Below the pieces are notes generated by a model, which did not search any database, was not told the origin of the DNA, and saw nothing but the letters and a program-made list of their open reading frames with translations. A stretch of 5,302 nucleotides of DNA. Origin: an uncultured Bacilli bacterium. GTDB lineage: Bacteria; Bacillota_I; Bacilli_A; RF39; UBA660. Both the position numbers and the translations under genes were made by a program. How positions within the stretch are numbered: the first letter of the stretch is position 1; every line of letters starts with the position of its first letter. The stretch lies in NCBI GenBank assembly GCA_944363745.1, contig CALVVD010000071.1, positions 1 through 5,302 of the forward strand. Direction: 5' to 3'. Below, piece after piece: positions 5,214 through 5,302 of the stretch.

Positions 5214-5302
5214 TAGGCTAATAAGTGTAGAATGACAAACTTCTTTCTACTGGAAATGTAATAAAATGACGAATTAAATTACCCTAGATTTATATATAAA
5301 AT
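5214..5302. other. Gene-free right end, possible 5' leader
   Basis: No convincing reading frame is present on either strand. GTAGAA (5227-5232) and TTCTAC (5245-5250) can form a 6-bp stem with a 12-base loop. It is not followed by a T run, so it does not look like a terminator. ATGACA (5232-5237) and TGTAAT (5257-5262) could be a second promoter, but the 19-bp spacing is long. In Bacillus the genes after ymcA are cotE and mutS, so mutS may follow here (inference only). Confidence 0.3.

Noticed and set aside
5232..5261. Short frame encoding nine residues (ATG to TAA)
   Set aside because: No ribosome binding site, no recognisable product, and too short to separate from chance.
1..5302. CRISPR array, tRNA/rRNA gene, insertion sequence or prophage piece
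   Set aside because: No regularly spaced repeats, no tRNA-like folds ending in a T-arm, no transposase or phage motifs, and genes are housekeeping or stress types on a tight layout.

Overview
The window looks like chromosomal DNA from a very AT-rich, low-GC Gram-positive bacterium of the Bacilli/Mollicutes-like branch. The evidence is the strong AT bias, the AGGAGG-type ribosome binding sites, the miaB-ymcA gene pair and a CIRCE heat-shock operator. Reading frames use TGG for Trp and contain no in-frame TGA, so the code is probably the standard bacterial one (table 11). All six genes end in TAA or TAG. An uncultured gut-type Bacilli lineage is a reasonable guess, but the sequence alone cannot prove it.

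Layout. (1) 69-1517 (+): a DAO-fold FAD-dependent oxidoreductase with a C-terminal Rieske [2Fe-2S] domain, resembling B. subtilis YhfW. (2) 1573-2505 (+): a single-ring AAA+ ATPase made only of a ClpB/ClpC D1-like module. It has no Clp N-domain, M-domain or second ATPase ring, and the usual aromatic pore-loop motif is missing. (3) 2498-2896 (+): a small membrane protein with about four helices, whose start overlaps the ATPase stop by 8 bases, so the two are probably translationally coupled. (4) 2907-3296 (-): a small heat-shock protein (Hsp20), convergent with the membrane protein and only 10 bp from it. A small hairpin between them could terminate both transcripts. (5) 3297-3441: a divergent control region with a near-perfect sigma-A promoter for hsp20 overlapped by a perfectly symmetric CIRCE operator (HrcA site), plus a separate extended -10 promoter for miaB. 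(6) 3442-4854 (+): the tRNA methylthiotransferase MiaB. (7) 4835-5182 (+): a YmcA (RicA)/YlbF-family helical protein overlapping the miaB end by 20 bases. (8) 5183-5302: 120 bp without a gene, with a candidate promoter and leader for whatever follows.

How the genes relate. miaB-ymcA is a conserved Bacilli pair: MiaB makes the 2-methylthio group of ms2i6A37 in tRNA, and the Ric proteins form an Fe-S complex linked to RNA processing. The hsp20 gene is a stress-response unit probably repressed by HrcA. The AAA+/membrane protein pair is the least explained part of the window and the best candidate for something undescribed. Its function cannot be named from sequence alone. The Rieske flavoprotein is an independent redox enzyme of unknown substrate.
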